NCBI GenBank assembly: GCA_025455225.1
Contig: JALOMY010000171.1
Coordinates: forward strand, 1-6,800
Reading direction: 5' to 3'
Length of the DNA stretch: 6,800 nt
DNA from: Cyclobacteriaceae bacterium
GTDB taxonomy: Bacteria > Bacteroidota > Bacteroidia > Cytophagales > Cyclobacteriaceae
Below, piece after piece: positions 1-6,800 of this stretch. Made by a program: the position numbers and the translations under genes. Every line of letters begins with the position of its first letter. Position 1 is the stretch's first letter. Under the pieces are notes generated by a model. The model made no database searches. It was not told the origin of the DNA and saw nothing but the letters and a program-made list of their open reading frames with translations.

Positions 1-629
1 ATCCACAATCTTTGCACAAGGTTATCCACACGTTGCAAGTGTACCCACGTCTCCGTTTGCTGGGAATTACTTCCAGCCACAATCAACCGATTGACCAGAT
101 CAGTGATATGCTTCATAAGGCCGTAACAACACTGGAGTATTTCAATGACACTTCAAGCCATATTGAATCCTGGGTAAGGAATATTTTTTTCTCGGTCGAT
201 ATCAGTACTGATTTTTTTATTGAGATAGCGAAGCTTAAAGCGTTACGGATTTTATGGAAAGAAGTTGTTCATGCATACGGCATAAAATCGTATTCAGCCT
301 CCGATCTGCTCATTCATGCGCAAAGCAAGTCTTGGAAGAACGCTGCGTATGATCCCCACGAAAACATGTTGAAAAGCACCACTGCATCTCTTGCTGCCAT
401 TCTGGGAGGTTGCTCCGTACTATCGGTTTATTCCGTACTATCGGTTTATCCGGAACATGAAAATGATGAACGCGAAAGCCGCATTGCCCGTAACGTTTCC
501 AATATTCTAAGGGAGGAATCGCACATGAATAAAGTTGCAGATCCAACGGCAGGATCCTTTTACCTGGAAAGCCTCACCCTAACCCTTGCAAACGAAGCGT
601 GGAAAAAATTCAAATTATCGCTTGCCTGA
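1..629 (+). CDS. mutA: Methylmalonyl-CoA mutase small (beta) subunit, 5'-truncated
   Basis: This is the non-catalytic partner of the cobalamin-dependent mutase that interconverts succinyl-CoA and (R)-methylmalonyl-CoA in the cytoplasm. The frame is open from the first complete codon at position 3, so the true start lies to the left; the TTG at 12 is internal. The 208 visible residues are the C-terminal part of the TIM-barrel domain. Family signatures are IAKLKALRILW, YDPHENMLKSTTASLAAILGG, SRIARNVSNILREESH and ADPTAGSFYLESLT, each with a counterpart in the large subunit encoded downstream. The protein stops just after the barrel (ANEAWKKFKLSLA), so it lacks the linker and the degenerate cobalamin-type domain of long small subunits such as that of Propionibacterium. 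From memory, short small subunits are usual in many Bacteroidota. The early part of the fragment is clearly more diverged than the large subunit. An exact 18-bp tandem duplication adds six residues. Subunit identity is secure; the missing N-terminus cannot be judged. Confidence 0.93.
   Translation, partial: PQSLHKVIHTLQVYPRLRLLGITSSHNQPIDQISDMLHKAVTTLEYFNDTSSHIESWVRNIFFSVDISTDFFIEIAKLKALRILWKEVVHAYGIKSYSASDLLIHAQSKSWKNAAYDPHENMLKSTTASLAAILGGCSVLSVYSVLSVYPEHENDERESRIARNVSNILREESHMNKVADPTAGSFYLESLTLTLANEAWKKFKLSLA
414..449 (+). repeat. Exact 18-bp tandem duplication inside mutA
   Basis: Bases 414-431 and 432-449 are identical copies of tccgtactatcggtttat. The unit is codon-aligned and encodes SVLSVY twice, giving GGCSVLSVYSVLSVYPEHEND. 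Removing one copy gives GGCSVLSVYPEHEND, which fits the spacing of the related large-subunit segment (GGTQSLHTNSLDEA) better. The reading frame is kept. The position corresponds to the large-subunit loop holding Q348, an active-site residue there, but this subunit is not catalytic. Perfect identity of the copies suggests a recent event. Confidence 0.9.
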
Positions 630-632
630 AAT

Positions 633-2759
633 ATGAAGCCTGATTTTTCAAAACTTGAATTAAACTTAAGTGAGGTTTCACAACCCAGCTCAGGTATATC
701 TGCATGGACCAGCCCGGAGCAAATCGCTATTAAACCCTCCTATTCGAAAAACGATATTAATCACCTGATCCACCTTGATTTTACAGCAGGCATTCCACCG
801 TATCTGCGCGGGCCCTATGCTACTATGTATACTTCAAGACCGTGGACCATCCGCCAGTATGCAGGCTTCTCCACAGCCCGTGAATCGAATGCATTCTATC
901 GCAGAAACCTCGCTGCCGGCCAGCGTGGATTATCAGTTGCCTTCGATCTCGCTACTCACCGCGGATACGATTCAGATCACCCGAGAGTAGCAGGCGATGT
1001 CGGTAAAGCCGGAGTTGCGATTGATTCTGTATTGGATATGAAGATTCTGTTCGATCAGATTCCATTGGATAAGATGTCGGTTTCCATGACAATGAACGGA
1101 GCTGTTATACCCATCCTGGCGTTTTACATTGTGGCAGCTGAAGAGCAGGGCGTAAAACCCCATCAATTAAACGGCACCATTCAAAATGATATTCTGAAAG
1201 AATTCATGGTGCGCAATACATACATCTATCCACCCGCTCCTTCCATGCGTATTGTGTCGGATATCTTCGAATACGCTTCGAAACATATGCCGAAGTTCAA
1301 TTCCATCAGCATCAGCGGATACCATATGCACGAAGCCGGGGCACCCGCCCATCTTGAACTTGCCTACACATTGGCTGATGGACTGGAGTATATCCGAACC
1401 GGATTAAAAGCAGGAATAGCTATCGATGATTTTGCCCCCCGGCTTTCATTCTTCTGGGGAATTGGCATGAACTTGTTTATGGAAGTTGCCAAAATGCGGG
1501 CCGGTCGATTATTATGGTCAAGGATTGTTCAGCAGTTCAATCCGAAAAATCCAAAGTCGATGGCGTTGCGCACGCATTGCCAGACTTCCGGCTGGAGCCT
1601 GACGGAACAAGATCCATACAATAACGTTACCCGCACATGCATTGAAGCATTGGCTGCTGTCTTGGGCGGAACGCAATCACTTCATACCAACTCACTGGAT
1701 GAAGCCATTGCCTTACCGACCGATTTCTCAGCACGAATTGCGCGTAATACCCAGTTATACATTGAAAAAGAAACAGGTATTACCCGGGTTGTTGATCCGC
1801 TTGGTGGTTCTTATTACGTAGAAGCACTCACCGCAGCGTTAGTAAAAAATGCGTGGGAACTAATTGAGGAAGTAGAACAATTAGGCGGTATGACGAAAGC
1901 GATTGAAAGCGGCATTCCGAAAATGCGAATCGAACAAGCGGCCGCTGCGAAACAGGCAAGAATTGATTCAGGCTCTGATGTGATTGTTGGCGTCAATAAA
2001 TACCAGACAACTGAAAAACCCGACTTTGACATTCTGGAAGTAGACAATACTGCAGTTCGTAATGAACAGATCGAGCGAATTAACAAGTTGAAGTCAGAAC
2101 GCAACGCATCTGAAGTTGAAAACGCGTTACAAGCAATAACGAAATGTGCCGAAAGCGGTAAGGGTAATTTGCTGGAGCTTTCCATTCAGGCAGCCCGCCA
2201 ACGGGCTACCCTGGGTGAAATTTCAGAAGCCATGGAAAAAGCATTCGGTCGTTACAAGGCCAGCATCAAATCCATATACGGTGTATATTCCGGAGCAATG
2301 AAAAACAACCAGAACTTTGAAGAAGCCCGAAAATTATCGGATGAGTTTGCAAAATTAGACGGACGAAGACCCCGCATTCTGGTGGCCAAGATGGGGCAGG
2401 ATGGTCATGACCGCGGAGCGAAGGTGATTGCTACCAGCTTTGCCGATCTTGGCTTTGATGTAGATATCGGGCCACTTTTTCAAACCCCACAGGAAGTAGC
2501 CATGCAGGCCGCTGAAAATGATGTTCATATTGTAGGTGCTTCGAGCCTGGCCGGAGGTCATAAAACCTTGATTCCGGAATTGATCGAAGCTTTAAGAAAA
2601 ATCGGTCGTGAAGACATTCTCGTGGTTGCCGGTGGTGTGATCCCAGAAAAAGATTACGAATACTTGTTCCAGGCAGGAGTATCTTTCATTTTCGGACCCG
2701 GAACTGTAATACCACAGGCCGCTAAAGAAATCCTGCAAAAAATGATTGCGCGTCACTAA
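633..2759 (+). CDS. mutB: Methylmalonyl-CoA mutase large (alpha) catalytic subunit
   Basis: This 708-residue protein is the adenosylcobalamin-dependent catalytic subunit that rearranges (R)-methylmalonyl-CoA and succinyl-CoA, linking propionyl-CoA metabolism to the TCA cycle. Residues about 40-430 form the substrate-binding TIM barrel, with TSRPWTIRQYAGFSTA (67-82), SVSMTMNGAV (149-158), GTIQNDILKEFMVRNTYIYPP (181-201) and SISGYHMHEAGA (226-237). Aligned by eye to the Propionibacterium enzyme, the active-site residues are Y76, R194, H231, H315, Q317 and Q348 (equivalent to Y89, R207, H244, H328, Q330, Q361). After a linker, residues about 578-708 form the cobalamin domain: K586, then DGHDRG (590-595) with the cobalt ligand H592, then SSLAGG (637-642) and AGG (666-668). 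All key residues are present and length is normal for the family. The ATG at 633 follows the mutA stop by 3 bases, with no Shine-Dalgarno sequence, which suggests translational coupling. In E. coli the homologue is called scpA. Confidence 0.98.
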   Translation: MKPDFSKLELNLSEVSQPSSGISAWTSPEQIAIKPSYSKNDINHLIHLDFTAGIPPYLRGPYATMYTSRPWTIRQYAGFSTARESNAFYRRNLAAGQRGLSVAFDLATHRGYDSDHPRVAGDVGKAGVAIDSVLDMKILFDQIPLDKMSVSMTMNGAVIPILAFYIVAAEEQGVKPHQLNGTIQNDILKEFMVRNTYIYPPAPSMRIVSDIFEYASKHMPKFNSISISGYHMHEAGAPAHLELAYTLADGLEYIRTGLKAGIAIDDFAPRLSFFWGIGMNLFMEVAKMRAGRLLWSRIVQQFNPKNPKSMALRTHCQTSGWSLTEQDPYNNVTRTCIEALAAVLGGTQSLHTNSLDEAIALPTDFSARIARNTQLYIEKETGITRVVDPLGGSYYVEALTAALVKNAWELIEEVEQLGGMTKAIESGIPKMRIEQAAAAKQARIDSGSDVIVGVNKYQTTEKPDFDILEVDNTAVRNEQIERINKLKSERNASEVENALQAITKCAESGKGNLLELSIQAARQRATLGEISEAMEKAFGRYKASIKSIYGVYSGAMKNNQNFEEARKLSDEFAKLDGRRPRILVAKMGQDGHDRGAKVIATSFADLGFDVDIGPLFQTPQEVAMQAAENDVHIVGASSLAGGHKTLIPELIEALRKIGREDILVVAGGVIPEKDYEYLFQAGVSFIFGPGTVIPQAAKEILQKMIARH

Positions 2760-2863
2760 TTCCCGGTTCTCTTTCAATGGGGCTTGTATCCTGATTCCTT
2801 TCGAATACGTGCTGAATTCTTTAGCTTAGAAGTCTGATTGTTTCTACCAAATTCTCATTCATT
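2760..2863. other. Intergenic gap between mutB and the TPR-CHAT gene
   Basis: This 104-base non-coding stretch is AT-rich towards its right end. I see no GC-rich hairpin followed by a T run, so no intrinsic terminator for mutAB can be called. The best inverted repeat is TAGAA (2827-2831) with TTCTA (2842-2846), a weak stem. An in-frame TAG at 2822-2824 bounds the downstream reading frame on its left. No Shine-Dalgarno sequence precedes the ATG at 2864; the leader there is tttctaccaaattctcattc, as expected in Bacteroidota. Confidence 0.7.
2799..2829 (+). promoter_or_regulatory. Candidate Bacteroidota-type promoter for the TPR-CHAT gene
   Basis: TTTC at 2799-2802 and TAGCTTAG at 2822-2829 are separated by 19 bases. 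They resemble the Bacteroidota sigma-factor consensus (TTTG at -33, TAnnTTTG at -7) with one mismatch in each box. Transcription would start about 30 bases before the ATG at 2864. The match is imperfect and the DNA is AT-rich, so it could be chance; read-through from mutAB is the alternative. Confidence 0.3.
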
Positions 2864-2929
2864 ATGAATTTCAAGCTGTTGATTGGTGTGATCCTCGTTT
2901 TCTTGTTTTTCGCGTTCCCTGCGAATGCA
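2864..2929 (+). other. Signal peptide of the TPR-CHAT protein
   Basis: Residues 1-22 have a short N-terminus with Lys4, a hydrophobic run LLIGVILVFLFFAF, a Pro at 19 and an AxA-type cleavage site (ANA before Gln23). The mature protein would begin QKQYDKAL, a common start for exported Bacteroidota proteins. No second long hydrophobic segment is seen in the remaining 1290 residues, so the protein is predicted to be periplasmic, surface-attached or secreted rather than an integral membrane protein. Confidence 0.85.
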
Positions 2930-5900
2930 CAGAAACAATACGACAAGGCCCTGGCCAAAGCAGATAAATATTACAATTCCGGAAATTATGCAAAGGCGCT
3001 TGCTGCCTTGAAAAAATACAAGTCGATGGTGACCGCCAAATTGGGTACCAATAACGCGTACATGGTTAAGTATCACCTTCGCGATGCCCGCTATAACCTG
3101 GCTTACGGTATCCTTACCAATTTTGATGGCAGTCTTAATCAGGCACAAGCAACAAGCATAGCTGCATTTGGTGAGAACTCATTGAACCATGCTGTTACCT
3201 TAATTGAAGTAGCTGAAATTTATAATCAATACGGATACTACCGGTTGAGCCGCGAATTGCTGAGCAAGGCAGAGCCCGCGATTCAAACCTCCGCACAGGA
3301 TAACCCATCTGTTAAGGTGAAATACATTTTAGCGCTTGCCGATGCTATGATTGGACAGGGTTTCTCCAACGATGGTATTGCGCTTCTTCGTGCAAATGAA
3401 AGCCTGGTGGCAAGCCGGGCTGTAACGAAAGAAGTTACAACAGAGGATGGCAAACTCAAATCCAAACCGGTACCACCCGAAGAACTTAACGAACGGTTCA
3501 CAGGCTATGCACGGCTACTTTCCCTAATAACTTTAGCCTATGGAAAAAAAGGGGATATCGACAGTGTTGAGATTTCACATAATTTCACAAGACCCTGGCT
3601 CACCAAGAACCTGCGCACACTCGATGAAAAAGACATCTCATTAATTCTGGTCCGGGCCGATTATATCTACACTAAAATGTATGCGGAGAACAATGACGGA
3701 ATTGTTCCTCCCAAACTTCCGAAATATGCCGACTTTGGAACACAACTGGATGCTCTGAAAAAGACAGGAGTATCTCCGTCCATTCCCATGGCACATGATG
3801 TCTACCTTTCCTTGCTCGATCAATTGCAGCGCGAAGACAACAAGACCCGATACTCCAACGTCAAAGCTGAATACGAGCGGATGTTAAACAAGTATTTCCA
3901 TAAGGAAAGTGTGTTGCGAATTAATCTGAAGGCAATTGAATTTGATGCGAAATTACAGAAGGATCGGATTCAAAACATTGAAACGGATGCATTGAATACA
4001 CTTTCATCCAAATCCCTCCCGCGAAATCATCCGACAACACTTCATATTCTGGATTTCTTGTACACGGTATCCGTTCAGCTTAGAAAATATCAGAGTGCTG
4101 AATCCTATCTAAATCAAATCATTGATGTTAAAAAAGAACTTTATGGAGAACAGGCACCTGAGTATCATTTAGCCCAGGTTGAACTGGCCAATTTTGACCT
4201 TGATTATACCAATAAACTTGAGGAAGTAGGTAAAATTTATGAAACCAGCTACACTAAGTTTCTGTCAAAACAGATTCATCTTAAACACAAAGATCATTTA
4301 AAAATACTCTCGCATCTTGCCAGCTATTATGAGCTTACCGATAAATTTTCATTGGCCTCCTCTACGTTATCCAAAGCCTCGGATGCTGCACGGATTAAAT
4401 ACGATAATGAGGACCCGGTTTATGCTATTGCGTTAAACCAGCAAGCCAAGCTCAGGATTAAACTTGGAGAATACGAAAAGGCAGATTCGGATATCAGCCG
4501 GTCGCTTCAGGTATTTGATCTTAAAAAGAACCAGGACGACAAATGGACACCCGATTACATCAACGCCCTTGAAACGCAAGCCAAGTTGTTTGGCATAAAA
4601 GGATTATTTGATGAGGCTCAGGCGAACCTCGACCGAACCCGAAGGCTGATAGAGCGCTCTAAAGTGAAGATTGATAATGAGCAATCCACCGCGGAAGAAC
4701 TTTCAAGCTTGCTGATTCAGCTTGGCTCCTACTCCCAAACCAGCGCATTGCTGGATAAGCTGATTCCGGAATACGAAAAACTTTACGGTAATCAATCCAT
4801 TCATTTGATTGATCCGCTGATCAACCGCGGGCGAATTCTTCTGGCCCGGGGAGATTATACTGAAGCCGAACGAACCGCCCAGTTTGCCAACAAGATTGCA
4901 ACAGGCACGTATGGTGAACTGTCAACAAAAACAGCAGGCACACAGCGGCTACTGAGCGACATATATTATTCCCTTGGAGACTACGATAAAGCCGAGGAAA
5001 ACATCAGGAAAGCACTCGAAAGTCAGGAAAAACAATTTGGCAGAAACCATGTGGAAGTTGCTCGCTCCTTATCGCAACTTGCCCTAATCAAATTCCATGA
5101 TGGCGATGACCGAAAACAGGTTGAGCAGCTGATGATTGAAGCCCGTGATATCATGGCCGGCAAATTGGGTAAAGACAATCCGCAATACGCAGAAATACTT
5201 AAGAACTTTGCCCAGCTCTACATAGCCGATAAACGCTACGACCTGGCATTTAACTCACTATCCATTGCTGAAAACATCTGGATTCAGAAAACCGGTGTGA
5301 AAAACAACATCAATACGGCAAGCATCTACATGTTAACCGGTGATGTGCATTACCAAATGAAGAACTATCCCAAAGCTGAAGAATTTTATAATAAAGCGAA
5401 AACGCTTTATGAACGTAACTTCAGTGCCACTCATCCTGAGTATGTAAAAGCAGTTTCCAGGCTGAGCAAAGTATACTACATGCAAAAAGACTATAAACGA
5501 TCGAAGCAACGGATCGAAGAAGCCCTGAACAATTACGAAAACTTTATCAAGCAATTTTTCCCTGCATTAAGTGAACGTGAAAAGGCCAAATACTGGAATA
5601 CCATCAAGAGCGATTTTGAATTCTACAACACACTTGCCTTCAGCCAACTTGAAGATTTCAAAGACCTTTCGAGCAAGGTTTACAATTATCAGTTGCTTAC
5701 CAAAGCCTTGTTGTTGAGTTCTTCCATTAAAATCAGGGAGCGGATCATGAACAGTACCGATGAGAATCTGAAATTCCAGTTCAATACGTGGCTGGAGAAA
5801 AAGGAACTGCTCACCCTATCACTTTCCATGAGTCCGACTCAGTTAGCCGAAAATCAAATCGACCAGGCTGCTCTGAATCAGGAAGTGGAGCGCCTGGAAA

Positions 5901-6800
5901 AGGATTTAAGTCAGCAATCCGAAATTTTCGGGCAGAATTTCGAAAGCAAACGAATCACCTTTGATGACGTACGAAAATCCCTTAAGGCCAACGAAGTTGC
6001 CCTGGAGATGGTGCGGTACCGGCACTTCAATCATACTTTTACAGATTCGGTTGTCTATGCTGTATTGTTCGTTAAGAGTGATTCAAAAAAACCGGAAGTC
6101 ATTTTGATGAAAGACGGCAGCGGAATGGAAGGCCGGTATTTTAAATACTTCAACAACGCCATACAAGCCCGCATTCACGATGAGTATTCGTATAAAATTT
6201 ACTGGGAGCCCATTCAAAAACAACTCGGCCAGATATCTACTATATACTTGTCGGCTGATGGTGTATACAACCAGATTAACCTGGAAGCCATTCCTTCCCC
6301 GGATGGAAAATACATCCTCGATAATTCCAACATTATACTGGTAAGCAACACCAAAGATTTGTATTTGAAAAAAGTGAAATCCCGTCAGGTGCCGGAAAAT
6401 ACAGCTTCCATGTTTGGCAATCCAACCTTTTACCTGAGTGCATCATCCAAATCTTCCATTCTACCGCTGCCCGGAACTGAAAAGGAAATCAACCAGCTTC
6501 AATACCTTTTCAAACAAAAGGGCTGGCGCACCGAAGGATTCCTGGAAGACAATGCATCGGAAGACAAGGTAAAGAATATTAACAACCCTAAAATTTTCCA
6601 TATCGCTACTCATGGATTCTACAGGGCAAGTGATGAAATCCGGCTTGAAGATGAAATGGAGGGCAATGAGGCGGAGCTAACGAAAAATCCTTTGCTTCGC
6701 AACGGCCTTCTTTTGCGAGGTGCCGGTGATTTGCTGAATAAAACGGAATATAATTTCAATATCGAAAGTGGAATTCTCACAGCCTATGAAGCCATGAACC
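2864..6800 (+). CDS. Exported TPR-repeat CHAT domain protein (caspase-like fold), 3'-truncated
   Basis: An open frame of 1312 codons runs from ATG 2864 past the window edge. This is the first ATG after an in-frame TAG at 2822, and it gives a good signal peptide: a Lys at residue 4, a hydrophobic core (5-18) and cleavage after ANA (20-22). There is no lipobox Cys, so export by signal peptidase I is predicted. Residues 25-55 hold one TPR-like hairpin. Residues about 60-385 are helix-rich and not assigned. About eleven TPR units follow (389-895), then a helical connector with SEREKAKYW (903-911). The CHAT domain starts near 1045, with LPLPGTEKEI (1200-1209) and HIATHGF (1246-1252), where H1250 is the expected catalytic His. 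NPLLRNGLLLRGA (1275-1287) is also typical. The catalytic Cys motif, usually SAC[DE]TG, should follow just beyond the edge, so protease activity cannot be judged. CHAT is a clan CD, caspase-like family; TPRs usually bind partner proteins. Target and role are unknown, and nothing here links it to mutAB. Confidence 0.92.
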   Translation, partial: MNFKLLIGVILVFLFFAFPANAQKQYDKALAKADKYYNSGNYAKALAALKKYKSMVTAKLGTNNAYMVKYHLRDARYNLAYGILTNFDGSLNQAQATSIAAFGENSLNHAVTLIEVAEIYNQYGYYRLSRELLSKAEPAIQTSAQDNPSVKVKYILALADAMIGQGFSNDGIALLRANESLVASRAVTKEVTTEDGKLKSKPVPPEELNERFTGYARLLSLITLAYGKKGDIDSVEISHNFTRPWLTKNLRTLDEKDISLILVRADYIYTKMYAENNDGIVPPKLPKYADFGTQLDALKKTGVSPSIPMAHDVYLSLLDQLQREDNKTRYSNVKAEYERMLNKYFHKESVLRINLKAIEFDAKLQKDRIQNIETDALNTLSSKSLPRNHPTTLHILDFLYTVSVQLRKYQSAESYLNQIIDVKKELYGEQAPEYHLAQVELANFDLDYTNKLEEVGKIYETSYTKFLSKQIHLKHKDHLKILSHLASYYELTDKFSLASSTLSKASDAARIKYDNEDPVYAIALNQQAKLRIKLGEYEKADSDISRSLQVFDLKKNQDDKWTPDYINALETQAKLFGIKGLFDEAQANLDRTRRLIERSKVKIDNEQSTAEELSSLLIQLGSYSQTSALLDKLIPEYEKLYGNQSIHLIDPLINRGRILLARGDYTEAERTAQFANKIATGTYGELSTKTAGTQRLLSDIYYSLGDYDKAEENIRKALESQEKQFGRNHVEVARSLSQLALIKFHDGDDRKQVEQLMIEARDIMAGKLGKDNPQYAEILKNFAQLYIADKRYDLAFNSLSIAENIWIQKTGVKNNINTASIYMLTGDVHYQMKNYPKAEEFYNKAKTLYERNFSATHPEYVKAVSRLSKVYYMQKDYKRSKQRIEEALNNYENFIKQFFPALSEREKAKYWNTIKSDFEFYNTLAFSQLEDFKDLSSKVYNYQLLTKALLLSSSIKIRERIMNSTDENLKFQFNTWLEKKELLTLSLSMSPTQLAENQIDQAALNQEVERLEKDLSQQSEIFGQNFESKRITFDDVRKSLKANEVALEMVRYRHFNHTFTDSVVYAVLFVKSDSKKPEVILMKDGSGMEGRYFKYFNNAIQARIHDEYSYKIYWEPIQKQLGQISTIYLSADGVYNQINLEAIPSPDGKYILDNSNIILVSNTKDLYLKKVKSRQVPENTASMFGNPTFYLSASSKSSILPLPGTEKEINQLQYLFKQKGWRTEGFLEDNASEDKVKNINNPKIFHIATHGFYRASDEIRLEDEMEGNEAELTKNPLLRNGLLLRGAGDLLNKTEYNFNIESGILTAYEAMN
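4028..5548 (+). repeat. Array of about eleven TPR units (protein-level repeats)
   Basis: Residues 389-895 contain successive two-helix units about 40 residues apart. The clearest cores are LRKYQSAESYLNQI (406-419), LGEYEKADSDISRSL (534-548), KGLFDEAQANLDRTR (579-593), RGDYTEAERTAQFAN (662-676), LGDYDKAEENIRKAL (704-718), DKRYDLAFNSLSIAE (789-803), MKNYPKAEEFYNKAK (832-846) and QKDYKRSKQRIEEAL (874-888). Several units are joined by G-x-x-(H/N)-P-x-Y style linkers such as GKDNPQY and SATHPEY, as in the longer TPR_10/TPR_12 variants. The DNA copies are diverged, so the array is old. The weaker units at 433-470, 476-514 and 610-640 are tentative. Confidence 0.85.

Noticed and set aside
22..30. 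TTATCCACA, a perfect match to the E. coli DnaA box
   Set aside because: It is a single copy inside mutA coding sequence. I see no cluster of further boxes, no AT-rich unwinding element and no origin-type genes, so it is most likely chance.
12..629. TTG at 12 as the true start of a short 205-residue protein
   Set aside because: The frame stays open to the window edge, and the protein would begin inside the TIM barrel. The gene is simply cut by the window.
1814..2185. 123-codon open frame on the minus strand
   Set aside because: It lies wholly inside mutB, antisense to well-conserved coding sequence, and its product (Ser-, Ala- and Ile-rich) resembles no family I know. It is a shadow frame, as are the other minus-strand frames in the window.
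2827..2846. Inverted repeat TAGAA/TTCTA as a terminator after mutB
   Set aside because: The stem is only 5 AT-rich pairs with a 10-base loop, no T run follows, and it lies about 70 bases after the mutB stop and right before the next gene.
2864..6800. TPR-CHAT protein as part of a CRISPR-linked (Craspase-like) system
   Set aside because: No CRISPR repeats, cas genes or gRAMP-like effector are present in the window, and the signal peptide argues against a cytoplasmic partner. The visible neighbours are metabolic genes.

Overview
The window looks like ordinary chromosomal DNA from a member of the Bacteroidota, perhaps Cytophagales-like. This is inferred from a methylmalonyl-CoA mutase small subunit that ends at the barrel domain, start codons without Shine-Dalgarno sequences, and a very large exported TPR-CHAT protein. 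Base composition is moderate and looks even across the window. No RNA gene, CRISPR array, insertion sequence or phage gene is visible.

Layout, all on the + strand: (1) 1-629, the 3' part of mutA, the non-catalytic small subunit of methylmalonyl-CoA mutase, which enters from the left edge. (2) 633-2759, complete mutB, the catalytic cobalamin-binding large subunit, starting 3 bases after the mutA stop. (3) 2760-2863, a 104-base intergenic gap with no convincing terminator and one weak Bacteroidota-type promoter candidate. (4) 2864-6800, an uninterrupted reading frame of 1312 codons that runs off the right edge. It encodes a signal peptide, a helical N-terminal region, an array of about eleven TPR units and most of a C-terminal CHAT (caspase-like) domain that contains the His motif. 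The segment where the catalytic Cys should lie is outside the window.

mutA and mutB form one transcriptional unit and their products make the heterodimer that interconverts succinyl-CoA and (R)-methylmalonyl-CoA. The TPR-CHAT gene lies on the same strand but has no evident link to that pathway and is probably expressed separately.

The most notable points are an exact 18-bp, codon-aligned tandem duplication in mutA (SVLSVY twice) at a barrel loop, and the predicted export of a CHAT protein, a family best known from cytoplasmic caspase-like proteases. I do not see a convincing new multi-gene system.
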